DNA from: Luteimonas marina
Lineage (GTDB): Bacteria > Pseudomonadota > Gammaproteobacteria > Xanthomonadales > Xanthomonadaceae
Length of the DNA: 64,000 nt
Assembly (NCBI RefSeq): GCF_007859325.1
Contig: NZ_VOHK01000004.1
Coordinates: 476,720 to 540,719, forward strand
Direction of reading: 5' to 3'
Part shown: in pieces, positions 12,543 to 21,585 of the stretch
Layout: each line of letters begins with the position of its first letter
How positions within the stretch are numbered: position 1 is the first letter of the stretch
The notes under the pieces: model-generated
Database searches by the model: none
What the model saw: only the letters and a program-made list of their open reading frames with translations
What the model was told of the DNA's origin: nothing
Program-made: the position numbers and the translations under genes

Positions 12543-14228
12543 GTGGCAACACAGAAGGCAGAGGACTGGTGGCGCGGCGCGGTGATCTATCAGATCTACC
12601 CGCGCAGCTTCATGGACACCGACGGCGACGGCGTCGGCGACCTGCCGGGCATCATCGACCGGCTCGACTACATTGCCGAGCTCGGCGTCGACGCGATCTG
12701 GATCTCGCCCTTCTTCAAGTCGCCGATGGCCGACTTCGGCTACGACATCGCCGACTACCGCGCCGTCGACCCGCTGTTCGGCACGCTCGACGACTTCGAC
12801 CGCCTGCTGGCCAAGGCGCACGGCCTCGGCATCCGCGTCATGATCGACCAGGTGCTGAGCCACACCTCGGACCAGCACGACTGGTTCCGCGAAAGCCGGC
12901 TCAGCCGCGACAACCCCAAGGCCGACTGGTACGTCTGGGCCGATCCGAAGGAAGACGGTACACCGCCGAACAACTGGATGGCGCTGTTCGGCGGCGTCGC
13001 CTGGAAGTGGGAACCGCGGCGCGAGCAGTACTACCTGCACAACTTCCAGTCGGCGCAACCCGACCTCAACTTCCACAATCCCGAGGTGCAGGCGGCGACG
13101 CTGGACAACGTCAGGTACTGGCTCGATCGCGGCGTCGACGGGCTGCGCCTGGACGCGATCAATTTCTGCTTCCACGACCGCCAGCTGCGCGACAACCCGC
13201 CCAAGCCCAAGGACAAGCGCGTCGGCCGCGGCTTCAGCCCCGACAATCCTTACGCCTACCAGTACCACTACCACAACAACACCCAGCCGGAGAACCTGCC
13301 GTTCCTGGAATCGCTGCGCGCCCTGCTCGACCGCTATCCGGGCGCGACCACGCTCGGCGAGATCTCGTCCGAGGATTCCCTCGCCACCACCGCCGAATAC
13401 GTCAATCCGCGCCGCCTGCACATGGGCTACAGCTTCGAGCTGCTGACCGACGACTTCAGCGCCACCTACATCCGCGGCACGGTCGAACGGCTGGAAGCGG
13501 CGATGACCGAAGGCTGGCCGTGCTGGGCGATCTCCAACCACGACGTGCAGCGCGCGGCGACACGCTGGGGCGGCGCGAACCCGCCGCCCGGGCTTGCGAA
13601 GATGCTGGTCGCGCTGGTGTGCTCGCTGCGCGGCTCGGTCTGCCTGTACCAGGGCGAGGAACTCGGGCTGGAAGAAGCCGACGTCCCGTTCGAGGCGCTG
13701 CGCGATCCCTACGGCGTGACGTTCTGGCCGAACTTCAAGGGCCGCGACGGCTGCCGCACGCCGATGCCGTGGAACGGCGACGAACGCGGCGGGTTCACCA
13801 CCGGCGAGCCGTGGCTGCCGGTGCCGGAGGCGCATCGCCCCCGCAGCGTCGAGGCGCAGTCCGGCGATCCCGGGTCCGTCCTCAATTGTGTTCGCCGCTT
13901 CCTGCGCTGGCGCAGCGCGCAGCCTGCGCTGCGCGAGGGCGGGATCCGTTTCGTCGACACGCCAGAACCGGTGCTCGCCTTCGTGCGCAGCGCGCCCGGG
14001 CAGCAGCTGTTCGCGGCCTTCAACCTGTCCGCGCAGCCGATCGATGTCGCGCTGCCGGGAATCGAAGCGGCGATGCACGAACCGCAGGGCCTGCCCGCCG
14101 GAGAGATCGCCGCGGGCCGCCTCCGACTGCCCGGCTACGGCGTCTTCCTTGGCGAGATCGAAACGCAGGCAACGCTTGCTGCCAGCCATGCAGGAGCGGA
14201 AGCCGTGCACGCCAGATCGATCGATTGA
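12543..14228 (+). CDS. GH13 alpha-glucosidase (oligo-1,6-glucosidase type)
   Basis: This 561-residue intracellular GH13 enzyme resembles the Xanthomonas aglA product. Translation probably starts at GTG 12543 (VATQKAEDWWRGAVIYQIYP) with GGAG 6 nt upstream. Upstream in-frame codons look non-coding and span the operator. The catalytic residues are the Asp in GLRLDAINF (near 203), the Glu in TLGEISSED (near 272) and the Asp in NHDVQRAATRW (near 332). No signal peptide is seen, so it should hydrolyse imported oligosaccharides to glucose. It is divergent from the transporter gene and followed by the TonB receptor. Confidence 0.93.
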   Translation: MATQKAEDWWRGAVIYQIYPRSFMDTDGDGVGDLPGIIDRLDYIAELGVDAIWISPFFKSPMADFGYDIADYRAVDPLFGTLDDFDRLLAKAHGLGIRVMIDQVLSHTSDQHDWFRESRLSRDNPKADWYVWADPKEDGTPPNNWMALFGGVAWKWEPRREQYYLHNFQSAQPDLNFHNPEVQAATLDNVRYWLDRGVDGLRLDAINFCFHDRQLRDNPPKPKDKRVGRGFSPDNPYAYQYHYHNNTQPENLPFLESLRALLDRYPGATTLGEISSEDSLATTAEYVNPRRLHMGYSFELLTDDFSATYIRGTVERLEAAMTEGWPCWAISNHDVQRAATRWGGANPPPGLAKMLVALVCSLRGSVCLYQGEELGLEEADVPFEALRDPYGVTFWPNFKGRDGCRTPMPWNGDERGGFTTGEPWLPVPEAHRPRSVEAQSGDPGSVLNCVRRFLRWRSAQPALREGGIRFVDTPEPVLAFVRSAPGQQLFAAFNLSAQPIDVALPGIEAAMHEPQGLPAGEIAAGRLRLPGYGVFLGEIETQATLAASHAGAEAVHARSID

Positions 14229-14241
14229 CCCGATGCATCGC

Positions 14242-14318
14242 CTGTAGGAGCGGCTTCAGCCGCGACCCGGGGGCATTCACGCAGCGGAGAGCGGTCGCGC
14301 CTGAAGGCGCTCCTACAG
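14242..14318. repeat. Family C repeat, intact inverted pair
   Basis: CTGTAGGAGCGGCTTCAGCC and the inverted GCGCCTGAAGGCGCTCCTAC bracket about 40 bp. This copy shows the uninterrupted GCGCCTGAAGGCGC motif that is split by family A insertions at 33461 and 55889. The gene-free interval 14229-14576 otherwise holds only the operator at 14437 and the receptor ribosome-binding site. Confidence 0.8.
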
Positions 14319-14436
14319 GGAGGCAGCCAGAACTTCTGAACGACTGTCGTTGCGCGCGCGGCGAGGGACGCACGAGGCTGGTTCAATCGTTCGTTTCCCG
14401 GCACCCGGAACCAGGAAAAACCCGCTGGATTTCCCC

Positions 14437-14450
14437 ATGAATACGTATGC
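14437..14450. promoter_or_regulatory. Candidate LacI-type operator, site 2
   Basis: ATGAATACGTATGC is the exact reverse complement of the 14 bases at 12447-12460. It lies 126 bp before the TonB-receptor start codon, a suitable place for a repressor site. Confidence 0.55.
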
Positions 14451-14576
14451 GAAGGGAATTCCATCCGCTGCATCACGCATACCATTGAGCCAACGCATCC
14501 ACGCCGGAAAATCGACGTGCGTCGGGGCAGTTCCACCCATTTCGCAGCAAACCAGCATGTCCTTCGGGAGGGGAAA

Positions 14577-17333
14577 ATGTTGACACCAAGACGCAACCTG
14601 TTGAGCGCCGCCCTGGCATCGGCCATCACCTTCGCTGCCGCGGGAGTCCACGCGCAGGCGACGGACACCACGGCCGAGCAGGAACCCGCCACCGAGACCA
14701 CCGACCTGGATCAGGTCGTGGTCACGGGCATCCGCCGCGGCATCGAGGATGCAATCTCGATCAAGCGCGAATCGACCTCCATCGTCGAGGCGATCTCCGC
14801 CGAGGACATCGGCAAGCTGCCCGACGTCAGCATCGGCGAGTCCATTTCCCGCCTGCCCGGCGTCTCCGCGCAGCGCGTCGCCGGGCGCGCGCAGGTGATC
14901 AGCGTGCGCGGCCTGTCGCCCGACTTCTCCACCACGCTGCTCAACGGCCGCGAGATGGTCAGCACCGGCGACAACCGCAGCGTCGAGTTCGACCAGTACC
15001 CGTCCGAGCTGGTCAGCGGCGTGACGATCTACAAGACGCCCGACGCCGGCCTGATCGGCCAGGGCCTGTCCGGCACGCTGGACATGCAGACCGCGCGTCC
15101 GCTGAACTTCGCCGAGACGGTGATCGCGGTCAGCGGCCGCTACCAGGAAAACTCGCTGGGCGATGCCGCCAACATCGGCGACGACGGCGGCCGCTTCAAC
15201 GCCAGCTACATCGACCAGTTCGCGGACGGCCGCTTCGGCATCGCGATCGGCTGGTCGCACTCGGACACGCCGATCCAGGAGAATCAGGTCGGCCTGTACG
15301 AACCCTGGCAGGCAATCGGCGACAACTGGCGCCCGGGCGTGGCCGAGGGCACCTACTACTCCGACGGCATCAAGGCGCTGCGCCGCACCGGCAGGCTCGA
15401 GCGCGACGGCGTGATGGCGACGCTGCAGTTCCGGCCGTCGAATGCCTGGACCAGCACGCTCGACCTGTTCTATTCGAAGGCCGAGCAGGTCGATACCGCC
15501 AACCAGTTCGAGGTCCACATCGGCGACTACAACGGCGGCTTCGACCGGCTCGACATCACCGGCACGCAGGTCAACGGCAACAACACCTTCACCGGCGGCG
15601 TCGCCAACAACGTCTATCCGCTCGTGCGCGGCATGTACAACAAGCGCGAGGACAAGATCGAAGCCGCCGGCTGGAACAACGAGTTCAGCGTCGGCGGCGC
15701 GCGCGTCGTGGCCGACGTGAGCTGGTCGCGCACCACGCGCGACGAGCTGAGCCTGGAGAACAACACCCAGCTCACGCCGATGCCCCAGCTTGACAGCGTG
15801 CAGCTCGATCTCCGCACCGACGGCTTCTCGCAGCTGGTCCCGGGCCGTGACTACTCGAATCCGGAATCGCTGTTCCTCACCGGCACGATCTACGGTTCCG
15901 GTTACGGCAAGACGCCCCGCGTCGAGGACGAGCTGGCGGCGTTCAAGATCGCCGCGACGCTGCCGGTGGATCGCTGGATCGCCGACATCGACGTCGGCCT
16001 GAACTACGCCGACCGCAGCAAGAACAAGCGCCAGCCGGAAGGCAACATCAATCTGGGCGCGCAGGGCGACACGACCATCGCCTCCGACCTGCAGTACGGA
16101 CTGGTGGACCTGGGCTTCGCCGGCGTCGGCTACATCCCGTCGTGGAACGTGCCCGAAGCCGTCGCCCGCTACATGACCTTCAATCCGGTCGAGGACCTGG
16201 ACTACCTGATTCCGAAGGCCTGGACGGTGGACGAGCAGCTGTCCACCGGCTACGTGCGCGCCAACATCAATACCGACTGGGGCAGCGTCGGCGTGCGCGG
16301 CAACTTCGGCGTGCAGGTCCAGCACACCGACCAGTCGTCCAGCGCAAACTACTGGGACGGCTCGCAGCCGGTCGGCAGCCAGGTGATCCCGATCACCAAG
16401 GGCAATACCTACACCGACATCCTGCCCAGCCTGAACCTCGCCTTCCTGTTCAACAACGACAGCACCCTGCGCGTGGCCCTGGCACGCCAGGTCGCGCGTC
16501 CGCGCGTGGACCAGATGCGCGCCTCGATGGAATTCGGCGTCGACACCACCACCGGCATCCCCGGCGCCGGTGGCGGCAACCCGGAACTGGATCCGTGGCG
16601 TGCCAACGCTTTCGACATCTCCTACGAGAAGTACTTCGGCACCCGCGCCTACGTCGCCGCCGCGTACTTCTACAAGGACCTGCGCAGCTACATCTACACC
16701 CAGACCCGCGACGGCTACGACTTCACCGACCAGGTCGCCTCCTGGCTGCAGGCCAACGGCGCGAACTATCCGGGCCTGGTGGTGCAGAACGAAGGCCGCT
16801 ACAGCGCGCCGTTCAACGGCTCGGGCGGCACGCTGCAGGGCCTGGAACTGTCCGCGTCGCTGCCACTGGACCTGGTCTTCGGCGATGCCCTGCGCGGCTT
16901 CGGCGTGGTCGCCAGCGCCAGCTTCAACGACAGCGACATCAGCATCCTCGCACCCGAGAACTCGAGCAGCGTCGGCAACGACCCGATCACCCTGCCCGGC
17001 CTGTCCGACCGCGTCTACAACCTCACCGCCTACTTCGAGCGCAACGGCTTCGAGGCGCGCGTGAGCCAGCGCCGGCGCTCGGACTTCATCGGCGAGATCG
17101 GCAACTTCTCCGGTGAACGCACCCTGCGCTACGTGGTCGGCGAGAACATCACCGACGCCCAGCTCAGCTACACCTTCAGCGGTGAAAGCGCACTGGCCGG
17201 CATGACCCTGCTGCTCCAGGCCAGCAACCTGACCGACGAGTCCTACCGCACCTACTCGGGCAGCAAGGACCGTCCACTCGAGCGCATCGAGTGGGGCCGC
17301 ACCTACCTGGTGGGCCTCAACTACAAGTTCTGA
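14577..17333 (+). CDS. TonB-dependent receptor (probable malto-oligosaccharide uptake)
   Basis: This is a 918-residue outer-membrane receptor. The start MLTPRRNLLSAAL has GGGAGGGG just upstream and begins a signal peptide that ends near VHAQA. The TonB box is DLDQVVVTG, around residue 43. A plug domain follows with SISRLPGVSAQRV and VISVRGLSPDF, then a 22-strand-type barrel ending in the aromatic C-terminus GLNYKF needed for barrel insertion. By context (GH13 enzymes, MFS permease, LacI regulator, shared operator) it probably moves maltodextrins across the outer membrane. The substrate is inferred, not shown. Confidence 0.93.
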   Translation: MLTPRRNLLSAALASAITFAAAGVHAQATDTTAEQEPATETTDLDQVVVTGIRRGIEDAISIKRESTSIVEAISAEDIGKLPDVSIGESISRLPGVSAQRVAGRAQVISVRGLSPDFSTTLLNGREMVSTGDNRSVEFDQYPSELVSGVTIYKTPDAGLIGQGLSGTLDMQTARPLNFAETVIAVSGRYQENSLGDAANIGDDGGRFNASYIDQFADGRFGIAIGWSHSDTPIQENQVGLYEPWQAIGDNWRPGVAEGTYYSDGIKALRRTGRLERDGVMATLQFRPSNAWTSTLDLFYSKAEQVDTANQFEVHIGDYNGGFDRLDITGTQVNGNNTFTGGVANNVYPLVRGMYNKREDKIEAAGWNNEFSVGGARVVADVSWSRTTRDELSLENNTQLTPMPQLDSVQLDLRTDGFSQLVPGRDYSNPESLFLTGTIYGSGYGKTPRVEDELAAFKIAATLPVDRWIADIDVGLNYADRSKNKRQPEGNINLGAQGDTTIASDLQYGLVDLGFAGVGYIPSWNVPEAVARYMTFNPVEDLDYLIPKAWTVDEQLSTGYVRANINTDWGSVGVRGNFGVQVQHTDQSSSANYWDGSQPVGSQVIPITKGNTYTDILPSLNLAFLFNNDSTLRVALARQVARPRVDQMRASMEFGVDTTTGIPGAGGGNPELDPWRANAFDISYEKYFGTRAYVAAAYFYKDLRSYIYTQTRDGYDFTDQVASWLQANGANYPGLVVQNEGRYSAPFNGSGGTLQGLELSASLPLDLVFGDALRGFGVVASASFNDSDISILAPENSSSVGNDPITLPGLSDRVYNLTAYFERNGFEARVSQRRRSDFIGEIGNFSGERTLRYVVGENITDAQLSYTFSGESALAGMTLLLQASNLTDESYRTYSGSKDRPLERIEWGRTYLVGLNYKF

Positions 17334-17360
17334 TCCGACGCGTACCAAACGCATACCTTC

Positions 17361-17395
17361 CCCCGCCGGCCCCTCCTCCGGCGGGGTTCTTTTTT
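17361..17395 (+). terminator. Intrinsic terminator of the TonB-receptor gene
   Basis: A perfect 9-bp stem, CCCCGCCGG with CCGGCGGGG, has an 8-nt loop and is followed by TTCTTTTTT. It starts 27 bp after the receptor stop codon. Confidence 0.9.
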
Positions 17396-17693
17396 GGTTC
17401 TTCTCCCGAGTCCGGGAACATCGCGGGTGCGCGCGATCGAGTCCTTGTGGGCGGGACCAATCGCGTCGGCCTCGCGCTTCGTTCCGCCGGGTTGGCGCCC
17501 CCGTCCAGTGCAGGTCCGATGCCGCCGGTGTCTGTCATGATCGGCGCGCACCCACACCTGCCCGCCGATGAAGCCGATTCGCCGAGCCGTCGGGCGCACT
17601 CCGGCCGACCGCGATCCGGCCCACGTTGCGATTCCCGCGCGCGACCGGATGCGAATGGATCCGGTCGCGTGGCGATGTCCGCCCGATCGCTCC
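17396..17693. other. Intergenic stretch with no recognised feature
   Basis: This is GC-rich sequence between the terminator of the TonB-receptor gene and the 3' end of the metalloprotease gene. I see no RNA gene, no clear hairpin with a T-run and no credible ORF. It may be decayed coding sequence. Confidence 0.5.
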
Positions 17694-20600
17694 TCAGCGC
17701 GCAACCCGCCAGGACACGTGCACGGTCTGCAGCGGGCGCTGGCTGGCATGGTTGCCCGACAGCCAGATCACGTTGTTCCCCAGCCGCACGTTGCGCCACA
17801 GCAGGTCCGCACGCCCGTCTCCGTCGTAGTCGCCCACCGCCGCGATCGTCCAATCGAGGTTGGTCACCGCCACGACCGCCCGTTGCCGCACCATCGAACC
17901 GCCCAGCCAGATCGCGTTCACGCCCGTCGCCCGGTTGCGCCAGACGACGTCCGATTTCCCGTCCGCGTCGAAGTCGCCGACGCCCGCCACTTCCCAGTCG
18001 AGGTTGGTCACCGCCGTCATCGCGATCTGCGTCGAATGGTTGGCCGAACGCCAGATCACGTTCACGCCCGTGCGCGCGTGGCGCCACAGGATGTCGTCGC
18101 GACCGTCGCCGTCGAAGTCGCCGACGCCCGCGACCTTCCAGTCCAGGTCGGTCACGCCCGTCACCGGCTGCTGGAGGTTCGAGTTCGCCGCCTTCCAGAT
18201 GACGTTGCGGCCGTCGCCGCCGTGCCGCCAGAGGATGTCCGAACGCCCGTCACCATCGAAATCGCCCAGCCCGGCCACGAACCAGCGTGTGTCGCTCACC
18301 GCGTTCACCGGCCGCTGGGTGTTCGAGTTCCCGCCGCGCCAGATCACGTTGCGCCCGGTGCCCGTGTGGCGCCACAGCACGTCGGCGACGTGGTCGCTGT
18401 CGAAGTCCCCGATCCCGGCGATCGACCATGCGCTGTCGACCGTCGTCAGCGCCTGCGAGGTCGCGAACTGCGGACCGTTCCAGCGCGACACCCCGCCGGT
18501 GGCGGGATTGCGCCAGAGGATGTCGGCGACCCCGTCACCGCCGAAGTCGCCGGTGCGCCAGCGCGGACGCACCGCCGTGTCGTCGTCCAGGATGCGGACC
18601 ACGCCATTGTTGGGCAACCAGGCGCCCGACAGGTTCGTTGCCGTTACCGCGAACCACTCCTCCGGCTCCTTCCAGGGATCATTCTGCAGGCGGACCGTGA
18701 GCGAACCGTAGTAGTTCTGGCCCTCAGGCACGACGACATCCAGGCTCGTGGCCTCGTAATCGTTGTCCGACATCGCACTGCCGTCGCGCGTGGCGATCGT
18801 GAACCTCGCCCCGCCCGCCGGCGCCGGCGCCGACAGCCGGACATTGACCCATGCCGTGCCGTCGCCCTCGCGCGCCGTGGCTTGCCCGATCACCAGGCTC
18901 GGCACCGAGCGCAACTCGATGTTCCGCACGGTGTCGGCCTCCACGCGCCCGACCTCCACGTCCTGGAAGACATAGGGCGCCTGGGCCTGCGCCTGCAGCC
19001 CGACCATCGAGCCACGGACGATCTTGAACCGGTACGCGAAACCGGGCGGCGTCGCGTAGGTCCAGTCGTACGACCACAGGCCGTTCGGATCGGTGGTCGT
19101 GACCAGGACCCAGGTGCCGGACGGCTCCGGCTGGCCGGCAGGCCAGGTGAGTCGCCCGCTGATCCAAGTGGCGCGTTCGAGCACGATATCCCTCACCAGA
19201 TCGGCCTCGACCACGCCCAGATCGATCGTCTGCGGGCCGTACGGATCGTCCGGACGCAGTTCAAGCACCGTCCTGGCCCCCGGCAGCACGGCCACCGAGT
19301 AACTCCCGGTGCCGGCGTCGCCGTCGACGCATTCGGACAGGTAGACCGGCCGCTCGATGGTGGAGCAGGCGCGCAGGGACGGCGCGGAGGACAGCGGCGA
19401 ACCGCCCGATGGCGGCAGGATCCTCCCCGACACCCGGGGCCGCGGATCCTCGTCGAGGATCGTGCCGGTCGCGACATCGGTAAGCAGCGTCGCGCCGCGG
19501 ACGTTGCGCAGGGTCACACGCACGGTTTCGTCCGGTTCGACCTTGGTGTCGCCGAAAATGCGGACGGCCAGCGTGTAGATGCGATTGCCTTCCTCGATCC
19601 GCTGGTCGACGAGGTTGAAGCCCTCGTAGTCCACGCCGCCGGCCGCCGAGCCGCCGCCGCTGACGAGGTCGAAGCGGACCCCGCCCGCGGGCGCCGGCGA
19701 CGCCAGGCGTACCTCGAAGTACATCTCGCGCTCGCCCGTATCCGGCTCGAATACCGGCTGGGCGTCGAAAATGGAAATGCTGCCCGGCGGATCGCGGTAG
19801 CGGGAGACCGGCGTGGCCATGAGGTTGATGCTGCGGACATTGTCCGCCTCGTTCGCGACGCCGCAGGCAGTCCCCATGCACGCGGTGCTCAGCGGATTGG
19901 AAAAGTATCCGATCCATTGCTGCTGCCCGCTGGTGTAGGCCATCACGGTCGCGAACGCGGGCGGCCCGTCCTGGCGGTATCCGTAGGAGTACGGGAAGGC
20001 GCCCTGCGCGCCCTGCGCCGTCTCGGCATCGTGGTGCGAGCCGAGGTTGTGCCCGAGTTCGTGCGCCAGCACCAGCGGGCCGCAGGATTCGGTCGCCGTG
20101 ACCGAGTAACCCGCGTCCCCGTTCGAGTAGGCACCGTTCAGGTAAGCGATGCCGCAGGTGGTGTCACCGGGCGCGTACGGCCGCAGCATCGCCACCAGGT
20201 CCGCTGCCAGTGCGTCGCGGCGCGCCCGCACATCGATGCCCGGAACCTCGTTCATGTACAGCGCGTCCAGCGCAGTGCTGTTGTATTCCTCTGCCGGATA
20301 GTCGGCCTGCTCCAGGCCGACCACGTGGAAACGCGCGACGGTGCCGCTGTCGGCATGGGCCTGGTTGGCGACCGCAACGAGGTTGGTGAACTCGCTCTCC
20401 GCCGCCGACGTCGATCCGCGCAGCGCCACCAGGTTGGCGGTGTACACGCCCAGCAGATTGATGGTGACCTCTCCGGCCGCCTTCTCCGGCACCGGCGCCA
20501 CGCGGGCCGGTGCCTGCGGCGTCGCGGCTCTCAGCGCAGCACTGTCTCCGCCGGCGGGAAGCGCTGCCGTCGTCCTCGCCTGCGCGGTGGCCGGGGATTG

Positions 20601-21221
20601 GCCTGGCACGACCACGTCCTGCGGCACGACGTAGTCCGGCACGCCTGCCGGCATCAGCCCGCCTGCGGGCTGGACATAGGATTCCCCGTGGTTGGTCACG
20701 ATGTGCAGCATCCGCCCTTCCGGCGTCGGCAGGACACCGAATACGCCATCGCGACCGAACGTGATCACCGCCGCCAGCTTGCCCAGCGGCGTGTCCACCC
20801 GGCCGACGAAGGTCCAGTCTCCCGAAGGCGAGGTTTCCTGCCGCTCATAGCGGACCGGATACGCCGCCCGCCCCGGCAGCGCGATGCGCAACGTGCCGTC
20901 ACCAACCGCGCGTTCCGCCGCGACCCGGCTGATTCCGACACGCACCGGCGCGGACGCCGTCGTCGCGGCAGGCGCGAACCGGTTGCCATCGTCGGCCACC
21001 GGCGCCACCAGGTCGCGCCCGGTGGCGGCCAGGTACGGGTACGGGTGACCGGCAGCCTGCGCGGTTCCCTCGTCCATTGGCACCCCGTCCGCAACCGGAC
21101 GCAACCACAGCCACAACAAGCCGCCGGCAATGACTGCGATGACCAGCAACAGTGCGATTGCAGCACCGCCATGCTCGCGCAGGCGCACGCCGCCACGCGT
21201 CGGCTGTTCAACAGAATCCAT
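17694..21221 (-). CDS. Large membrane-anchored reprolysin-like metalloprotease with Calx-beta and FG-GAP repeats
   Basis: This 1175-residue protein starts MDSVEQPTRGGVRLREHG with a purine-rich site upstream. One membrane segment (AAIALLLVIAVIAGGLLWLW, about 18-38) precedes a long exported part. The metzincin zinc site HELGHNLGSHHD lies near 385-396, with a VMAYTS Met-turn downstream. Two Calx-beta-like domains follow, about 484-590 and 774-880, each rich in acidic loops and ending in LDEDP or LDDDT. The C-terminus has six repeats of about 48 residues (about 880-1175) with calcium-loop cores such as DFDGDGRSDILW. It is probably a secreted or surface calcium-stabilised protease; the substrate is unknown. 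Confidence 0.88.
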   Translation of the reverse strand: MDSVEQPTRGGVRLREHGGAAIALLLVIAVIAGGLLWLWLRPVADGVPMDEGTAQAAGHPYPYLAATGRDLVAPVADDGNRFAPAATTASAPVRVGISRVAAERAVGDGTLRIALPGRAAYPVRYERQETSPSGDWTFVGRVDTPLGKLAAVITFGRDGVFGVLPTPEGRMLHIVTNHGESYVQPAGGLMPAGVPDYVVPQDVVVPGQSPATAQARTTAALPAGGDSAALRAATPQAPARVAPVPEKAAGEVTINLLGVYTANLVALRGSTSAAESEFTNLVAVANQAHADSGTVARFHVVGLEQADYPAEEYNSTALDALYMNEVPGIDVRARRDALAADLVAMLRPYAPGDTTCGIAYLNGAYSNGDAGYSVTATESCGPLVLAHELGHNLGSHHDAETAQGAQGAFPYSYGYRQDGPPAFATVMAYTSGQQQWIGYFSNPLSTACMGTACGVANEADNVRSINLMATPVSRYRDPPGSISIFDAQPVFEPDTGEREMYFEVRLASPAPAGGVRFDLVSGGGSAAGGVDYEGFNLVDQRIEEGNRIYTLAVRIFGDTKVEPDETVRVTLRNVRGATLLTDVATGTILDEDPRPRVSGRILPPSGGSPLSSAPSLRACSTIERPVYLSECVDGDAGTGSYSVAVLPGARTVLELRPDDPYGPQTIDLGVVEADLVRDIVLERATWISGRLTWPAGQPEPSGTWVLVTTTDPNGLWSYDWTYATPPGFAYRFKIVRGSMVGLQAQAQAPYVFQDVEVGRVEADTVRNIELRSVPSLVIGQATAREGDGTAWVNVRLSAPAPAGGARFTIATRDGSAMSDNDYEATSLDVVVPEGQNYYGSLTVRLQNDPWKEPEEWFAVTATNLSGAWLPNNGVVRILDDDTAVRPRWRTGDFGGDGVADILWRNPATGGVSRWNGPQFATSQALTTVDSAWSIAGIGDFDSDHVADVLWRHTGTGRNVIWRGGNSNTQRPVNAVSDTRWFVAGLGDFDGDGRSDILWRHGGDGRNVIWKAANSNLQQPVTGVTDLDWKVAGVGDFDGDGRDDILWRHARTGVNVIWRSANHSTQIAMTAVTNLDWEVAGVGDFDADGKSDVVWRNRATGVNAIWLGGSMVRQRAVVAVTNLDWTIAAVGDYDGDGRADLLWRNVRLGNNVIWLSGNHASQRPLQTVHVSWRVAR

Positions 21222-21336
21222 GGTTTCCCCCTTCTCCAGATCCCCCCGGACTTGTCTGGATGTTAGCGGGATTCCGCCAATATTCCAGCCGGGAGAAAGA
21301 AACAGGAGGACCGGGAACCGGATTCCACGCATCGCG

Positions 21337-21411
21337 TGGTGGGCGGTACAGGGTTCGAACCTGTGACCCCTACCATGTCAAGGTAGTGCTCTACCGCTGA
21401 GCTAACCGCCC
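21337..21411 (-). tRNA. tRNA-Val (anticodon GAC)
   Basis: The 75-nt cloverleaf starts GGGCGGTTAGCTCAGCGGTA. It has the anticodon stem-loop CTACC-TTGACAT-GGTAG, the T-loop GGTTCGAACCC, acceptor pairing GGGCGGT/ACCGCCC and an encoded CCA end. The anticodon GAC reads GUC and GUU valine codons. Confidence 0.97.
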
Positions 21412-21585
21412 GAAAAACGCGGTCCGGGCGAAGCCCGGTGATCGCTTCCCTCCCCGCCCGTGGCAGGGACAGGATGAGCCCCGCCATCGCGGCGGGAGGC
21501 GAATTCTAGCCGAATCGAACGGCGGTTGCCATCCGCTGACGCGCCGACCCCGACCCCGAATCCCACCAGGCCCCGGTCGCCCGCC

